Positions 43,411 to 53,034 of a stretch of 64,000 bases of DNA are shown here, in pieces. The stretch comes from Bacteroidetes bacterium HGW-Bacteroidetes-1 (GTDB taxonomy: Bacteria; Bacteroidota; Bacteroidia; Bacteroidales; F082). The stretch lies in contig PHDU01000013.1 in NCBI GenBank assembly GCA_002842755.1, forward strand, positions 42,014-106,013. Direction: 5' to 3'. Positions within the stretch are counted from its first letter, which is position 1, and the number at the start of each line of letters is the position of its first letter. The notes under the pieces are model-generated. The model had not been told where the DNA came from, ran no database searches, and saw only the letters and a list, made by a program, of their open reading frames with translations. The position numbers and the translations under genes are program-made.

Positions 43411-45618
43411 ATGAAAACTACCCTACTCTATTTCCTTCTTTGTATGACAATGTACGCACATGCACAATACAATCCTGAGGCTGGCCGAATCCCTTCCTTT
43501 ACTGAAGAGGCTAAACTATTCCAAAGTTCGGGCAGTAATATCAACTTTGTTAACGACAATAACCACCACACCTACTGGGAATCAAGTTCTTCGCTTCCGG
43601 ATGGCTACATCAGCCGCCCTGATTTAAACAGCTTCCACATAGATAATCCAAAGCGAATTATTGACCTTTACGGACCTGCTTTTGATGGCAACCTGAATAC
43701 CAAACAACAGTTTAATCAAACGTCAAGTAATCAAAAATACACGCTCTACATCCCTTTTAAAACTGCAAGCAAAATAAAGATCATTTCGTTAAAACTTCAG
43801 CTAACCTCTGCTGTGAAGGTAACCCTTCAATCAAAAATCGCTTCCGTTTTTGCTGGTATCATTCAAAAGGATGCCAACTTTATGCTTCAAAACCTTAAAG
43901 TTTCGGAAAGCTATGCTTTTGATGCCATCCTAATTGAGTCGGATGAGGCATTCGGCCTGTTTGAACTTGCATGTTTGAACGTCCCCCCTTTTGAATATGT
44001 GGCCTTCGACTTCGGCTCGCCAAAAAAGATACAACAGATTTGGACACGACACATGAGCGGCAACAATGTTTTAAGATGCTTTATCGACATCTCAGATAAC
44101 GCAATCCGATGGTATGAGGTGGCTGAACTGAATCCACTCGCCATAACATTTTTACCCACGATTCTCAACAAACAATATTTGTCGCGTTTTCTTCGCATTC
44201 GCTACGAGCTTAATCTTGATGACTATGGAAAAGCCCTTCTTTGGGAGGTAAAAGTTTATGATTCCGATGGGCCTTTTGGTCCTTCTCCTGCGTTTACAGA
44301 AAACAAACTCATGCTTTCTGAAAGATTGGGTATCAATGGTATCTGGGGCTGGGGTTACAATACTTACAGCGATAATATTCCAAAAGGCAGCGGCCCTGAA
44401 ATGTATAGAAGTACAGCTTCAAAAGCACGGAATTATCACGAGTTAAGCTGGGATATCAATAAAACAGGGTTGCCGGCCTCCTACGATAAAATGGCCGCAG
44501 GCGAAGGAACACAAGCTACCTGGTGGCTTAACTGGGATCGCGAATACAACGAGTGGAAAAGCAAAGGATTCAGTATTACCGCCACTATTCAATTCAAGGG
44601 GGAAACCATTCCGGAAAGTCAATGGACTGATCCTGAAAATGATGCCTATCGATATAGCTTTGATTTCGCAAATCATTTCGGTTCAAAAAACGGCAATGGC
44701 TTAATTGATCTTGTTGAGATTGGTAATGAGCCATGGGATTACCGGACTGGTTTTTATCCGCTCATTTTGAAGGGAATGTTAAAGGGTATGAAAGATGCAG
44801 ACCAAAGTATAAGGGTAATACCGGCTGCTTTTCAGGCAACATTCAGGAAGCATGAAGGGCATGATTACAATAATTTTTTGAGCGAAAATGTGGATGAAAA
44901 TACCCTTCATTTACTTGATGGATTAAACGGCCATTTTTATTCGCATACTTATGGAAGTGACGGAATTCGTATCAGCGTTCATCCTGAAGATCCCCGGTCG
45001 GACTTGCACTCGTGCAAAAATATACTGCGTTTCCGCGATAAAAATATGCCTGGCAAACCGGTTTTTGTTACCGAATACGGATTTGATAGTCAGGGAGGAG
45101 GTGAAGACTGCATTCATGCTGAATGTGTAACAGTGGCACAACAGGCTGCATGGGGTTTAAGATCTGCAATCATGTTGCTTCGCAATGGCATCGAAGAGGT
45201 TTACTGGTATTTCTTTGCCAATGAATTTACTGCTTCTTTTATGCATACGCGATCGGGTTTCACAGGTTCGGTTAATACCGGTTTTGAAAAGAAACAGAGC
45301 TTCATTGCTTTTCAGCAGATCAATGAAATACTTGGCAAAACCCATTTGGTGAAGGTGTTATCTGAAAACAATGCATGTCATTCTTATCTTTTTGAAAACA
45401 AGCAAACCGGCGAACTTTTTGCCCTTGCATGGCGTCCTGTTGGAGGCGATCCTGCAATTACCCTTCAAACAGAAGTGAACTTACCTTATTATGCTGCACG
45501 TTATCAGATGATAAACGGTTTAACGGGCAATGATTGGAAGCAAATTCGTCCTACAAAAAATCCCCATCTATTGCTCTCAGGTTTTCCCATGGTTATTGAA
45601 CTTCAGGAGCATAAATAA
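43411..45618 (+). CDS. Exported clan-A-like glycoside hydrolase, family not assigned
   Basis: A 735-residue exported enzyme (ATG 43411; a further ATG lies at 43399). The signal peptide ends near TMYAHAQ. The N-terminal third (about 25-300) is beta-rich and includes two discoidin-like segments (for example KKIQQIWTRHMSGNNVLRCFIDIS) that may bind carbohydrate. The TIM-barrel part (about 300-640) shows IGNEPWDY, with the acid/base Glu at about 440, and VFVTEYGFDS, with the nucleophile Glu at about 555. This is the NEP / xTEYG pattern of clan GH-A enzymes such as GH39 or GH5. A C-terminal beta domain closes the protein. No CAZyme family can be named by eye. It is a monocistron with no SusC/D neighbours. 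Confidence 0.75.
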   Translation: MKTTLLYFLLCMTMYAHAQYNPEAGRIPSFTEEAKLFQSSGSNINFVNDNNHHTYWESSSSLPDGYISRPDLNSFHIDNPKRIIDLYGPAFDGNLNTKQQFNQTSSNQKYTLYIPFKTASKIKIISLKLQLTSAVKVTLQSKIASVFAGIIQKDANFMLQNLKVSESYAFDAILIESDEAFGLFELACLNVPPFEYVAFDFGSPKKIQQIWTRHMSGNNVLRCFIDISDNAIRWYEVAELNPLAITFLPTILNKQYLSRFLRIRYELNLDDYGKALLWEVKVYDSDGPFGPSPAFTENKLMLSERLGINGIWGWGYNTYSDNIPKGSGPEMYRSTASKARNYHELSWDINKTGLPASYDKMAAGEGTQATWWLNWDREYNEWKSKGFSITATIQFKGETIPESQWTDPENDAYRYSFDFANHFGSKNGNGLIDLVEIGNEPWDYRTGFYPLILKGMLKGMKDADQSIRVIPAAFQATFRKHEGHDYNNFLSENVDENTLHLLDGLNGHFYSHTYGSDGIRISVHPEDPRSDLHSCKNILRFRDKNMPGKPVFVTEYGFDSQGGGEDCIHAECVTVAQQAAWGLRSAIMLLRNGIEEVYWYFFANEFTASFMHTRSGFTGSVNTGFEKKQSFIAFQQINEILGKTHLVKVLSENNACHSYLFENKQTGELFALAWRPVGGDPAITLQTEVNLPYYAARYQMINGLTGNDWKQIRPTKNPHLLLSGFPMVIELQEHK

Positions 45619-45941
45619 TTCTTAATCATCATGGCAGCAAAGTATAAACAAACAATTATTCACAACGAGCGCGCTTTTTATATAGTCAGGATAACTCATT
45701 TTCGCTCATAATAGTCATCTTTTTCTTGTGAAACTTTGTGTCTTCTTGGTGGCTCTCTGCGCAATAGCTATGTCATAAAGTTTTGCAAAGAATCTCGGAG
45801 TTGCACAAAGGGATAATGGATTCAGAATCAACAAAACAATCCTCTGCACATCAAAATAAGATTTAGTCGGTAATCTTCAACACACGCTATGATATTTAAA
45901 AAAAATACTAATTTAGTGCATTCAAAATAAAGCCATTCATT
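45619..45941. other. Gene-free stretch with a degenerate dispersed-repeat-like segment
   Basis: No gene is supported in these 323 bases. The middle part (45727-45825) has phrases such as GTGAAACTTTGTGTCTTCTT and TTGCACAAAGG, which resemble the degenerate intergenic repeats common in Bacteroidota. No hairpin terminator for the upstream gene is evident. Confidence 0.4.
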
Positions 45942-48032
45942 ATGAAAAAAAAATCTATTCTTTTTTTGATCCTACTTGCATTGGGTTTAGTTTCTTGTAA
46001 CCCAACAAAACAAAAAGAAGATGCCCCCGAATTGATTGGTCCTAAAGAACTTACGCTTACCAGCAATCGAATGACTCCTGAAGTACTTTGGTCGATGGGA
46101 CGCATTGGAGAGGTGGTTGTATCTCCTGACGGACAAACCTTATTATTTGCTATTTCCTATTATGACATACCGCAAAACAAAGGAAATACTGAACTCTATA
46201 CCATGAAAACAGATGGTGCAGAATTTACACGGATTACGCACACCCCCGGAGGCGAATACAATCCACGATGGAGACCTGACGGCAAAAAGATTGGTTTTCT
46301 GTCGGCCGAAAACGGAAGTATGCAATTGTGGGAAATGAACCCTGACGGAAGCAATAGAAAACAAATTTCTAACCTTGAAAATGGCTTGAATGGCTTTTCT
46401 TATGCTCCTGATCAGTCGAAGGTTTTATATATTGCCGATGTTAAACTGAAAACGACAACCCAGGATATTTACCCTGATTTGCCAAAGACAAGCGGTCGTA
46501 TTAACAATGATCTTATGTACAGGCACTGGGATCATTGGGTGGATACTTTCAGCCATATCTTTGTAGCAGATTATAACGGCAAGGAGATCACCAATCCAGT
46601 TGATATTATGCCCGAAGAACAATGGGAAACACCCATGCAGCCTTTTGGCGGGATGGAACAAATTTCGTGGAGTCCCGACAGCAAACAGATCGTTTATACC
46701 TGCAGAAAGAAAACAGGCTTGAAGTACAGTCTTTCAACAAATAGTGACTTGTACCAATATGATCTTGAAACAAGCAAAACTACCAATCTGACCAGTGGCA
46801 TGATGGGATATGATATGAACCCGGTCTTTTCGTCAGATGGTCGTTATCTCGCCTGGGAAAGCATGGAACGTAATGGCAATGAATCAGATAAAGCACGACT
46901 TTTTGTGATGGACATGGATACAAAAGAAAAGCTTTATCTTACCGAAAATTTTGATCAGAATGTACACAGTCTTGCATGGAGCAAGGATGCAACAAAAATC
47001 TATTTCACGAGCAATTGGCATGCCCTCGATCAGGTTTACAGCATCAATAGAGAAAAAGGCAATATCCTTAAAATTACAGAAGGCACGCATAGTTATAATA
47101 ACATAATGGTTGCCAACGATAAATTAATTGGTGCCCGTATGTCAATGTCAAGTCCGGTTGAACTTGTTGCTATCAACGAAAATAGCGGGGAACAATGGCA
47201 ACTCACAGCAGTAAATAAACCTTTGCTCGATCAGCTCAAAATGGGCAAGGTTGAAGAACGATGGATTCCTACAACAGACGGAAAAGAAATGCTTACATGG
47301 GTTATCTATCCACCTGATTTCGATCCTAATAAAAAATATCCGGCACTTTTGTATTGTCAGGGAGGCCCGCAAAGTACCGTAAGTCAGTTTTGGTCCTACA
47401 GATGGAATTTCCAGATGATGGCTGCCAACGATTATATTATTGTCGCTCCTAATCGGCGTGGACTTCCAGGTTTTGGACAGGAGTGGCTCGAACAGATCAG
47501 TGGTGATTACGGCGGGCAAAATATGAAAGATTACCTATCAGCTATTGATGCATTGGCTAAAGAACCTTTTGTTGATGAGACAAGATTAGGTGCGGTTGGT
47601 GCAAGCTATGGAGGATTTTCTGTTTATTGGCTCGCAGGAAACCACAACGAGCGTTTTAAAGCTTTCATCGCACACGATGGCATGTTTAACCTCGAAGCAC
47701 AATACCTGGAAACAGAAGAAATGTGGTTTGCCAATTGGGATCTTGGTGGTCCATTCTGGGACAAAAACAACAAAGTTGCCCAATGGTCTTATGAAAATTC
47801 TCCCCATCGCTTTGTGCAAAACTGGGACACTCCCATACTTGTTGTTCATAGTGAATTAGACTACCGTATTGTTGCATCACAGGGAATGTCGGCATTCAAT
47901 GCTGCTGTTCTTCAAGGTATTCCGGCAGAGTATCTCTATTTTCCTGACGAGAATCACTGGGTACTCAAACCTCAAAATGGGATTCTCTGGCAACGCACTT
48001 TCTTTAAATGGGTCGACCGCTGGCTAAAATAA
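45942..48032 (+). CDS. Lipoprotein S9 peptidase, dipeptidyl-peptidase/acylaminoacyl-peptidase type
   Basis: A 696-residue serine exopeptidase. The N-terminus is a lipoprotein signal with lipobox GLVSC (Cys19), so it is envelope-anchored. A WD40/PD40-like propeller follows (about 60-420: DGQTLLFAISYYD, PRWRPDGKKIGFLS, SWSPDSKQIVYTC), then the S9 hydrolase domain. The triad is Ser555 (GASYGGFS), Asp640 (SELDYRIV) and His672 (DENHWVL). It resembles S9B/S9C enzymes that remove dipeptides or acylated residues. It is followed by a strong terminator. With the S9A lipoprotein at 3-5 kb, the window has two envelope peptidases. Confidence 0.9.
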   Translation: MKKKSILFLILLALGLVSCNPTKQKEDAPELIGPKELTLTSNRMTPEVLWSMGRIGEVVVSPDGQTLLFAISYYDIPQNKGNTELYTMKTDGAEFTRITHTPGGEYNPRWRPDGKKIGFLSAENGSMQLWEMNPDGSNRKQISNLENGLNGFSYAPDQSKVLYIADVKLKTTTQDIYPDLPKTSGRINNDLMYRHWDHWVDTFSHIFVADYNGKEITNPVDIMPEEQWETPMQPFGGMEQISWSPDSKQIVYTCRKKTGLKYSLSTNSDLYQYDLETSKTTNLTSGMMGYDMNPVFSSDGRYLAWESMERNGNESDKARLFVMDMDTKEKLYLTENFDQNVHSLAWSKDATKIYFTSNWHALDQVYSINREKGNILKITEGTHSYNNIMVANDKLIGARMSMSSPVELVAINENSGEQWQLTAVNKPLLDQLKMGKVEERWIPTTDGKEMLTWVIYPPDFDPNKKYPALLYCQGGPQSTVSQFWSYRWNFQMMAANDYIIVAPNRRGLPGFGQEWLEQISGDYGGQNMKDYLSAIDALAKEPFVDETRLGAVGASYGGFSVYWLAGNHNERFKAFIAHDGMFNLEAQYLETEEMWFANWDLGGPFWDKNNKVAQWSYENSPHRFVQNWDTPILVVHSELDYRIVASQGMSAFNAAVLQGIPAEYLYFPDENHWVLKPQNGILWQRTFFKWVDRWLK

Positions 48033-48049
48033 CCACACAAACGAATCAT

Positions 48050-48082
48050 ACGCCACAGCAAACAAAACTGTGGCGTTTTTTT
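48050..48082 (+). terminator. Rho-independent terminator after the S9 peptidase gene
   Basis: ACGCCACAG (48050-48058) and CTGTGGCGT (48068-48076) form a perfect 9-bp stem with a 9-base loop, followed by seven T. Confidence 0.92.
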
Positions 48083-48225
48083 ATTTTCTTTTGACATTTT
48101 TTTTCGTTGATATACCAATCATGCGTGCCTTTCGTTTAAAAATTAGCTCAGTTTCATTCTTAGAATTAGTGTTTCTGAAACTGCTAAGTATTTAACCATT
48201 ATAAATCAACTATCTACAGGTTGTT

Positions 48226-49281
48226 ATGAAATTATTTCAACAGAAATTTAAAGATACCTATTCTTATCGCAAAAAAACAATCCATGTATCGATGCCTCTT
48301 TCGATACTCTACAATAAAGCAATGCTGTTCATTTTGATATTTGGTTTATTGCCCTGTATGCTATCAGCATCCACTTCTGACACCTCCAGGCATTTTAAAT
48401 CTGATACCATAAAATACTGGAAAACAAACGCCGCTTTTGCCTTCAACTTAAATCAGTTAAGCATTACAAACTGGTCAACAGGAGGTGAAAGCTCCATATC
48501 CGGCAAAGCAACTGTGGATTTCAAGAGCCGCTACCACAAAAGCGACCGTTCTTTTGAACTGATTCACAAATCAGCATTCGGAGTAGTAGGCTACGGTAGC
48601 CGGCGAATAGAAAAAACGGAAGACCGACTGGATCTTTCTTTATCATTTTCACAAAAAGCATTCGATCGATGGACTTATACTTCCCTATTTACCTTCAAAT
48701 CTCAGTTTGCCAATGGATATAAATATCCAAATGACAGCACTTTGCTTTCTGCTTTCATGGCGCCTGGTTATGTAACCACTTCTTTGGGATTCAGATACAA
48801 AAAAGGAGACAAACTTGAATTGTTTATGAGCCCGGCTTCAGGCAAGTTCACTTTTGTACAAAATCAGACCCTTGCAAACAAAGGTGCTTTTGGCGTTCAG
48901 AAAGCGGTGACTGACACCTCAGGTGTTGTTGTTGAATCAGGGAAAAATATCCTTGCTGAGTTTGGGGTAAACTTACTGGCCAATTTCACCCATGAAATAT
49001 CGGAGAACATTGACATGTCGAGCACACTTAACCTTTACAACAACTATTTGGATTATTATGCAGACAATCGCTGGAATATTGATGTGGATTGGGAAACCAA
49101 ACTTAATCTTACAGTCAATAAAAGGATTCAAACAGTACTATTTTTACTTTTGAAATACGATCACAATATCAATGTACCTGTTTATGAGATAGAAGGCGGG
49201 CAAAAAAAACAAGTAGGGCAAGGACCACGCCTACAGGTTAAAGAATCACTTGGTATCGGGTTTACCTATAAATTAGGTTGA
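48226..49281 (+). CDS. DUF3078 family exported protein
   Basis: A 351-residue protein of unknown function in the DUF3078 family, found almost only in Bacteroidota. The pattern FNLNQLSITNWSTGGESSISG followed by FKSRYHKS is characteristic. The frame starts at ATG 48226, but the hydrophobic signal segment (MLFILIFGLLPCML) begins near residue 33, so a start at 48292 (MPLSILYNKA) is also possible. The C-terminal part is a set of alternating beta strands that end GIGFTYKLG, compatible with an outer-membrane barrel. Function is not known and neighbours do not inform it. Confidence 0.82.
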   Translation: MKLFQQKFKDTYSYRKKTIHVSMPLSILYNKAMLFILIFGLLPCMLSASTSDTSRHFKSDTIKYWKTNAAFAFNLNQLSITNWSTGGESSISGKATVDFKSRYHKSDRSFELIHKSAFGVVGYGSRRIEKTEDRLDLSLSFSQKAFDRWTYTSLFTFKSQFANGYKYPNDSTLLSAFMAPGYVTTSLGFRYKKGDKLELFMSPASGKFTFVQNQTLANKGAFGVQKAVTDTSGVVVESGKNILAEFGVNLLANFTHEISENIDMSSTLNLYNNYLDYYADNRWNIDVDWETKLNLTVNKRIQTVLFLLLKYDHNINVPVYEIEGGQKKQVGQGPRLQVKESLGIGFTYKLG

Positions 49282-49396
49282 AAATTTATTTCCACCGGAA
49301 TTTCATTAAAAGTCTAAAAAATAAATGTTGCGAGGTGTATTTTTTCATAACTTGCTGCCTCATTTCATTTTTTAATTTTAATTATAAAAATCACCC

Positions 49397-50722
49397 ATGA
49401 AAATTACAGTTGTTGGCACTGGCTACGTTGGTTTGGTAACCGGCACATGTTTTGCCGAAGTAGGCATAGATGTGCATTGCATTGATATTGACAAGAATAA
49501 GATTGATAACCTTAACAAAGGTATCATCCCCATTTACGAACCTGGATTAGAAGAGATGGTACAACGTAATGTCGAAAAAAAACGACTTTATTTTAGTACT
49601 GAACTAGGAGAAAACATTAAAGACTGTCAGGTTATATTTAGTGCTGTGGGGACGCCGCCGGATGAAGACGGGAGTGCCGATCTGAAATACGTATTGGATG
49701 TTGCACGGGAAGTTGGCGAAAACATGAAGGATTATGTCCTCATCGTAACCAAAAGTACAGTTCCGGTTGGAACAGCCGAAAAAGTAAGAAAAGCAGTTCA
49801 GGAAGCTCAAAACAAAAGAGGCGTTAGCATTCCCTTTGATGTTGCATCCAATCCTGAGTTTCTAAAAGAAGGCGCTGCCATCGACGACTTTATGAAACCC
49901 GACCGCATTGTTGTCGGTGTAGATTCTGAAAAAGCAGAAGACCTGATGAAAAAACTATACAAACCTTTCACTATGAATGGCCACCCTGTTATTTTCATGG
50001 ATATTGTTTCTGCAGAAATGACAAAATACGCAGCCAATTCAATGCTGGCAACAAAAATCAGTTTCATGAACGATATCGCTAATCTTTGTGAAATTGTTGG
50101 TGCTGATATCAACATGGTGCGCAAAGGGATAGGCTCCGATCGTCGCATTGGACAGTATTTCATTTACCCCGGTACCGGTTATGGTGGCTCTTGTTTTCCA
50201 AAAGATGTAAAAGCGCTTATCAAAACCGCAAAATCGTATGGCCATGATCTGCGCATACTTACTGCTGTAGAAGACGTGAATGAAGATCAGAAGTCAATCC
50301 TCGTAAGAAAATTAAATACATATTACGACCATAAACTTGAAGGCAAAACAATTGCCATCTGGGGATTATCTTTTAAACCTAACACGGATGATATGCGTGA
50401 AGCCCCATCCAGGGTTATTATCAGTAAACTGCTTGAAGCGGGTGCCAAAGTACGTGTTTATGATCCTGTCGCCATGGAAGAAGCTGAACGTGTTTTCAAC
50501 AACAAAATTGAATTTGCTACAGACCAGTATGATGCGCTTATCGATGCTGATGCCTTATTGATCGTGACCGAATGGTCAGAATTTAAATTCCCCAATTTCA
50601 GAATGATCAAAAAACTTCTTAAAACTCCGGCTATCTTTGACGGCAGAAATATATACGATGCAAAAGAGCTAAAACATGATGGTTTTGACTATTTCTGTAT
50701 CGGCATCAAAACAACTAAATAA
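49397..50722 (+). CDS. ugd: UDP-glucose 6-dehydrogenase
   Basis: Oxidises UDP-glucose to UDP-glucuronate with two NAD. It has 441 residues. The Rossmann start is [20 protein letters not shown], followed by the substrate region [15 protein letters not shown] and [14 protein letters not shown]. The catalytic Cys is C266 in [16 protein letters not shown]. The C-terminal UDP-binding domain includes [17 protein letters not shown]. Its product feeds the next gene, which decarboxylates UDP-glucuronate. It starts a rightward nucleotide-sugar cluster, and the gap to the next gene is 61 bases. The start ATG is the only one upstream of the Rossmann strand. Confidence 0.95.
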   Translation: MKITVVGTGYVGLVTGTCFAEVGIDVHCIDIDKNKIDNLNKGIIPIYEPGLEEMVQRNVEKKRLYFSTELGENIKDCQVIFSAVGTPPDEDGSADLKYVLDVAREVGENMKDYVLIVTKSTVPVGTAEKVRKAVQEAQNKRGVSIPFDVASNPEFLKEGAAIDDFMKPDRIVVGVDSEKAEDLMKKLYKPFTMNGHPVIFMDIVSAEMTKYAANSMLATKISFMNDIANLCEIVGADINMVRKGIGSDRRIGQYFIYPGTGYGGSCFPKDVKALIKTAKSYGHDLRILTAVEDVNEDQKSILVRKLNTYYDHKLEGKTIAIWGLSFKPNTDDMREAPSRVIISKLLEAGAKVRVYDPVAMEEAERVFNNKIEFATDQYDALIDADALLIVTEWSEFKFPNFRMIKKLLKTPAIFDGRNIYDAKELKHDGFDYFCIGIKTTK

Positions 50723-50783
50723 GAAAATTATCCGCGTCTCAGCGTTTTTTAACGAACAGGTTGGATGTATAAAAAACAATATC

Positions 50784-51719
50784 ATGAAAAGAATACTCGT
50801 AACAGGAGGAGCTGGTTTCATTGGATCACATCTGTGTGAAAGATTGCTCAACGAAGGAAACGATGTGATTTGTCTCGACAACTATTTCACAGGTCAAAAA
50901 CAAAATATCGCCCATTTACTGAGCAACCCCTATTTTGAAGTTGTTCGACACGATGTCACTGCTCCCTATTTTGTTGAAGTTGATGAAATTTTCAATCTGG
51001 CTTGTCCTGCCTCTCCGGTGCATTATCAGTACAACCCTATCAAAACAGTGAAAACTTCAGTGATGGGAGCCATAAATATGCTTGGACTGGCAAAGCGTAT
51101 CAAAGCTAAGATATTGCAGGCTTCTACCAGTGAAGTGTATGGAAATCCTGAACAGCATCCCCAAAAAGAAACCTATTGGGGACACGTGAACCCGATTGGT
51201 CCCCGTTCGTGTTACGATGAAGGTAAACGATGTGCTGAAACCTTGTTTGTGAACTATCATGAACAGAACAATGTCCGCATAAAAATTATTCGGATTTTCA
51301 ATACTTACGGTCCAAGGATGCATCCCAACGACGGGCGCGTTGTTTCTAATTTCATCGTTCAGGCATTGCGCGGGGAAAATATTACCATGTATGGCACAGG
51401 TGAACAAACGCGTAGTTTTCAATATGTGGATGATCTTGTTGAAGGCATGATCCGGATGATGAACACCGGGGATGAAATCGCCGGGCCTGTCAACATAGGT
51501 AACCCAGGCGAATTTACCATGCTCGAACTCGCAGAAAAAGTGATTAAAATGACCGGAACTTCCTCAAAAATTGTTTTTGAACCCTTACCTACTGACGACC
51601 CTTTGCAACGTAAACCTGATATCAGTCTTGCAAAGAAAACACTGGACTGGGAACCAAAAGTTAATCTTGACGAAGGACTTGCACGTACCATTGCGTTTTT
51701 TAAAACAGTTGTTAAATAA
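50784..51719 (+). CDS. uxs: UDP-glucuronate decarboxylase (UDP-xylose synthase)
   Basis: A short-chain dehydrogenase/reductase that decarboxylates UDP-glucuronate to UDP-xylose with bound NAD. From ATG 50784 it has 311 residues. It begins [22 protein letters not shown] and shows [29 protein letters not shown], the YxxxK active site in SCYDEGKR, and [22 protein letters not shown]. These blocks are specific to UXS and not to UDP-glucose 4-epimerase. The in-frame upstream start at 50676 overlaps ugd and is rejected. Linkage to ugd supports a UDP-xylose branch for capsule or O-antigen synthesis. The next gene, rfbD, begins 63 bases downstream. Confidence 0.93.
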   Translation: MKRILVTGGAGFIGSHLCERLLNEGNDVICLDNYFTGQKQNIAHLLSNPYFEVVRHDVTAPYFVEVDEIFNLACPASPVHYQYNPIKTVKTSVMGAINMLGLAKRIKAKILQASTSEVYGNPEQHPQKETYWGHVNPIGPRSCYDEGKRCAETLFVNYHEQNNVRIKIIRIFNTYGPRMHPNDGRVVSNFIVQALRGENITMYGTGEQTRSFQYVDDLVEGMIRMMNTGDEIAGPVNIGNPGEFTMLELAEKVIKMTGTSSKIVFEPLPTDDPLQRKPDISLAKKTLDWEPKVNLDEGLARTIAFFKTVVK

Positions 51720-51782
51720 CGACTACCATTAAGAAGAGCATAACGAAGTACAACTTTTATTTGCTTCTAAAAAAATTAAACG

Positions 51783-52655
51783 ATGAATATTTTAGTAACA
51801 GGCAGCAATGGCCAGCTGGGTTCTGAATTAAGGAAAATAGCCGCTACTGATCAACTACATCAGTGGTTTTTTACGGATGTAAAAGAGCTTGATATCACAC
51901 AAAAGGATCAGGTTGAAGGTTTTTTTAAGGCAAACCTGATCGAAGCCTGTCTGAATTGTGCAGCCTATACTGCTGTTGATAAGGCTGAAGATGAGCCTCT
52001 TCTGGTAGAAAAAATCAATGCCACTGCTGTGGGGGTTCTCGCCGATGCCTGTTTTAAAAATGAAGCTTTGCTGGTTCACATCTCTACTGATTACGTCTTC
52101 AACGGAGAAAACTTTAAACCCTATGACGAAAAGGATACTGTGTCGGCTGTTTCGGTTTATGGCTTGACAAAAGCCAAAGCAGAACTCATACTGGCTTCCC
52201 ATCTTACCAATTCTGTCATCCTGCGCACCTCATGGCTTTACTCAGCTACCGGAAATAATTTTGTGAAAACAATGTTAAGATTGGGGAAAGAGAAACCTGA
52301 AATTCGCGTTGTTGCAGACCAGATAGGAACACCAACCTGGGCATTCGATCTTGCTTGGGCTATCATGCTGGTCGTTGATTTATACGACAAGAAACCTGTC
52401 AAAGAAATTTACCATTTCAGCAACGAAGGGGTAATTAGCTGGTACGATTTTGCTCAGACCATTATGGAATTGAAAGAACTGAATTGCAAAGTCATCCCAA
52501 TTGCATCCAGCGAATATCCTGTAAAAACAAAAAGACCTTTTTACAGTGTGTTGGATAAAAGCAAATTTAAAAAACAATATAAAATCAACATTCCTTATTG
52601 GAAAGATAGTTTAAAAAGATGTTTGGAGGAACTTGATGGACAAGAGCAGTCGTAA
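51783..52655 (+). CDS. rfbD: dTDP-4-dehydrorhamnose reductase
   Basis: Reduces dTDP-4-dehydro-L-rhamnose with NAD(P)H to dTDP-L-rhamnose. It has 290 residues. Seen: the cofactor start MNILVTGSNGQLGSELRKIA, DITQKDQVEGFF, NCAAYTAVDKAEDEP, STDYVFNGENFKPYDEKD and the active-site YGLTKAKAEL. RTSWLYSATGNNFVKTMLRL is also typical of RfbD. rfbA, B and C are not in the window. It overlaps the start of the GxxExxY gene by 20 bases. Confidence 0.92.
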   Translation: MNILVTGSNGQLGSELRKIAATDQLHQWFFTDVKELDITQKDQVEGFFKANLIEACLNCAAYTAVDKAEDEPLLVEKINATAVGVLADACFKNEALLVHISTDYVFNGENFKPYDEKDTVSAVSVYGLTKAKAELILASHLTNSVILRTSWLYSATGNNFVKTMLRLGKEKPEIRVVADQIGTPTWAFDLAWAIMLVVDLYDKKPVKEIYHFSNEGVISWYDFAQTIMELKELNCKVIPIASSEYPVKTKRPFYSVLDKSKFKKQYKINIPYWKDSLKRCLEELDGQEQS

Positions 52656-53034
52656 TAGTCTGGCTACACTACTCTATGATTGCATAAGAGAAGTTCATTC
52701 TTATACTGGTTCCGGAATATTGTCGGAGGTTTTTAAAAATTGTCTTGCACACGAGCTTCGGCTAAGAGGAGTAAGATTTAGAATTAACACTCCTGTATCT
52801 GTACACTATAAAGGAATCAAGATAGAAGAAAAGCTATTTGCTGATTTTGTTGTCGAAGAAGAAATAGCACTTGAAATAGTTACCGGAAAACGCTTTATTG
52901 AAGTGCATCAATCCAAACTTCAAACGGTCATGTTCTTTACAGGATTGAATATGGGCATTTTAGTTGATCCATCTGAAGCAAGAATAATTGATGGTTTTAA
53001 GAAATTTATAAATCCTAAAAAATTATCAACATGA
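52636..53034 (+). CDS. GxxExxY-family protein with altered nuclease motif
   Basis: A 132-residue protein of the GxxExxY family, whose members resemble PD-(D/E)XK nucleases and often sit among polysaccharide genes in Bacteroidota. The signature region appears as GSGILSEVFKNCLAHEL, so the usual Tyr is Phe. The core reads FADFVVEEEIALEIVTGKRF, then HQSKLQTVMFFTGLNMGILVD; the usual Glu-x-Lys (ELK) is replaced by EIV, so the catalytic Lys is missing. Nuclease activity is therefore doubtful. It overlaps rfbD by 20 bases and the next gene by 4 bases (ATGA), so it is translationally coupled in the operon. ATG 52636 is chosen over the in-frame TTG at 52633. Confidence 0.8.
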   Translation: MDKSSRNSLATLLYDCIREVHSYTGSGILSEVFKNCLAHELRLRGVRFRINTPVSVHYKGIKIEEKLFADFVVEEEIALEIVTGKRFIEVHQSKLQTVMFFTGLNMGILVDPSEARIIDGFKKFINPKKLST

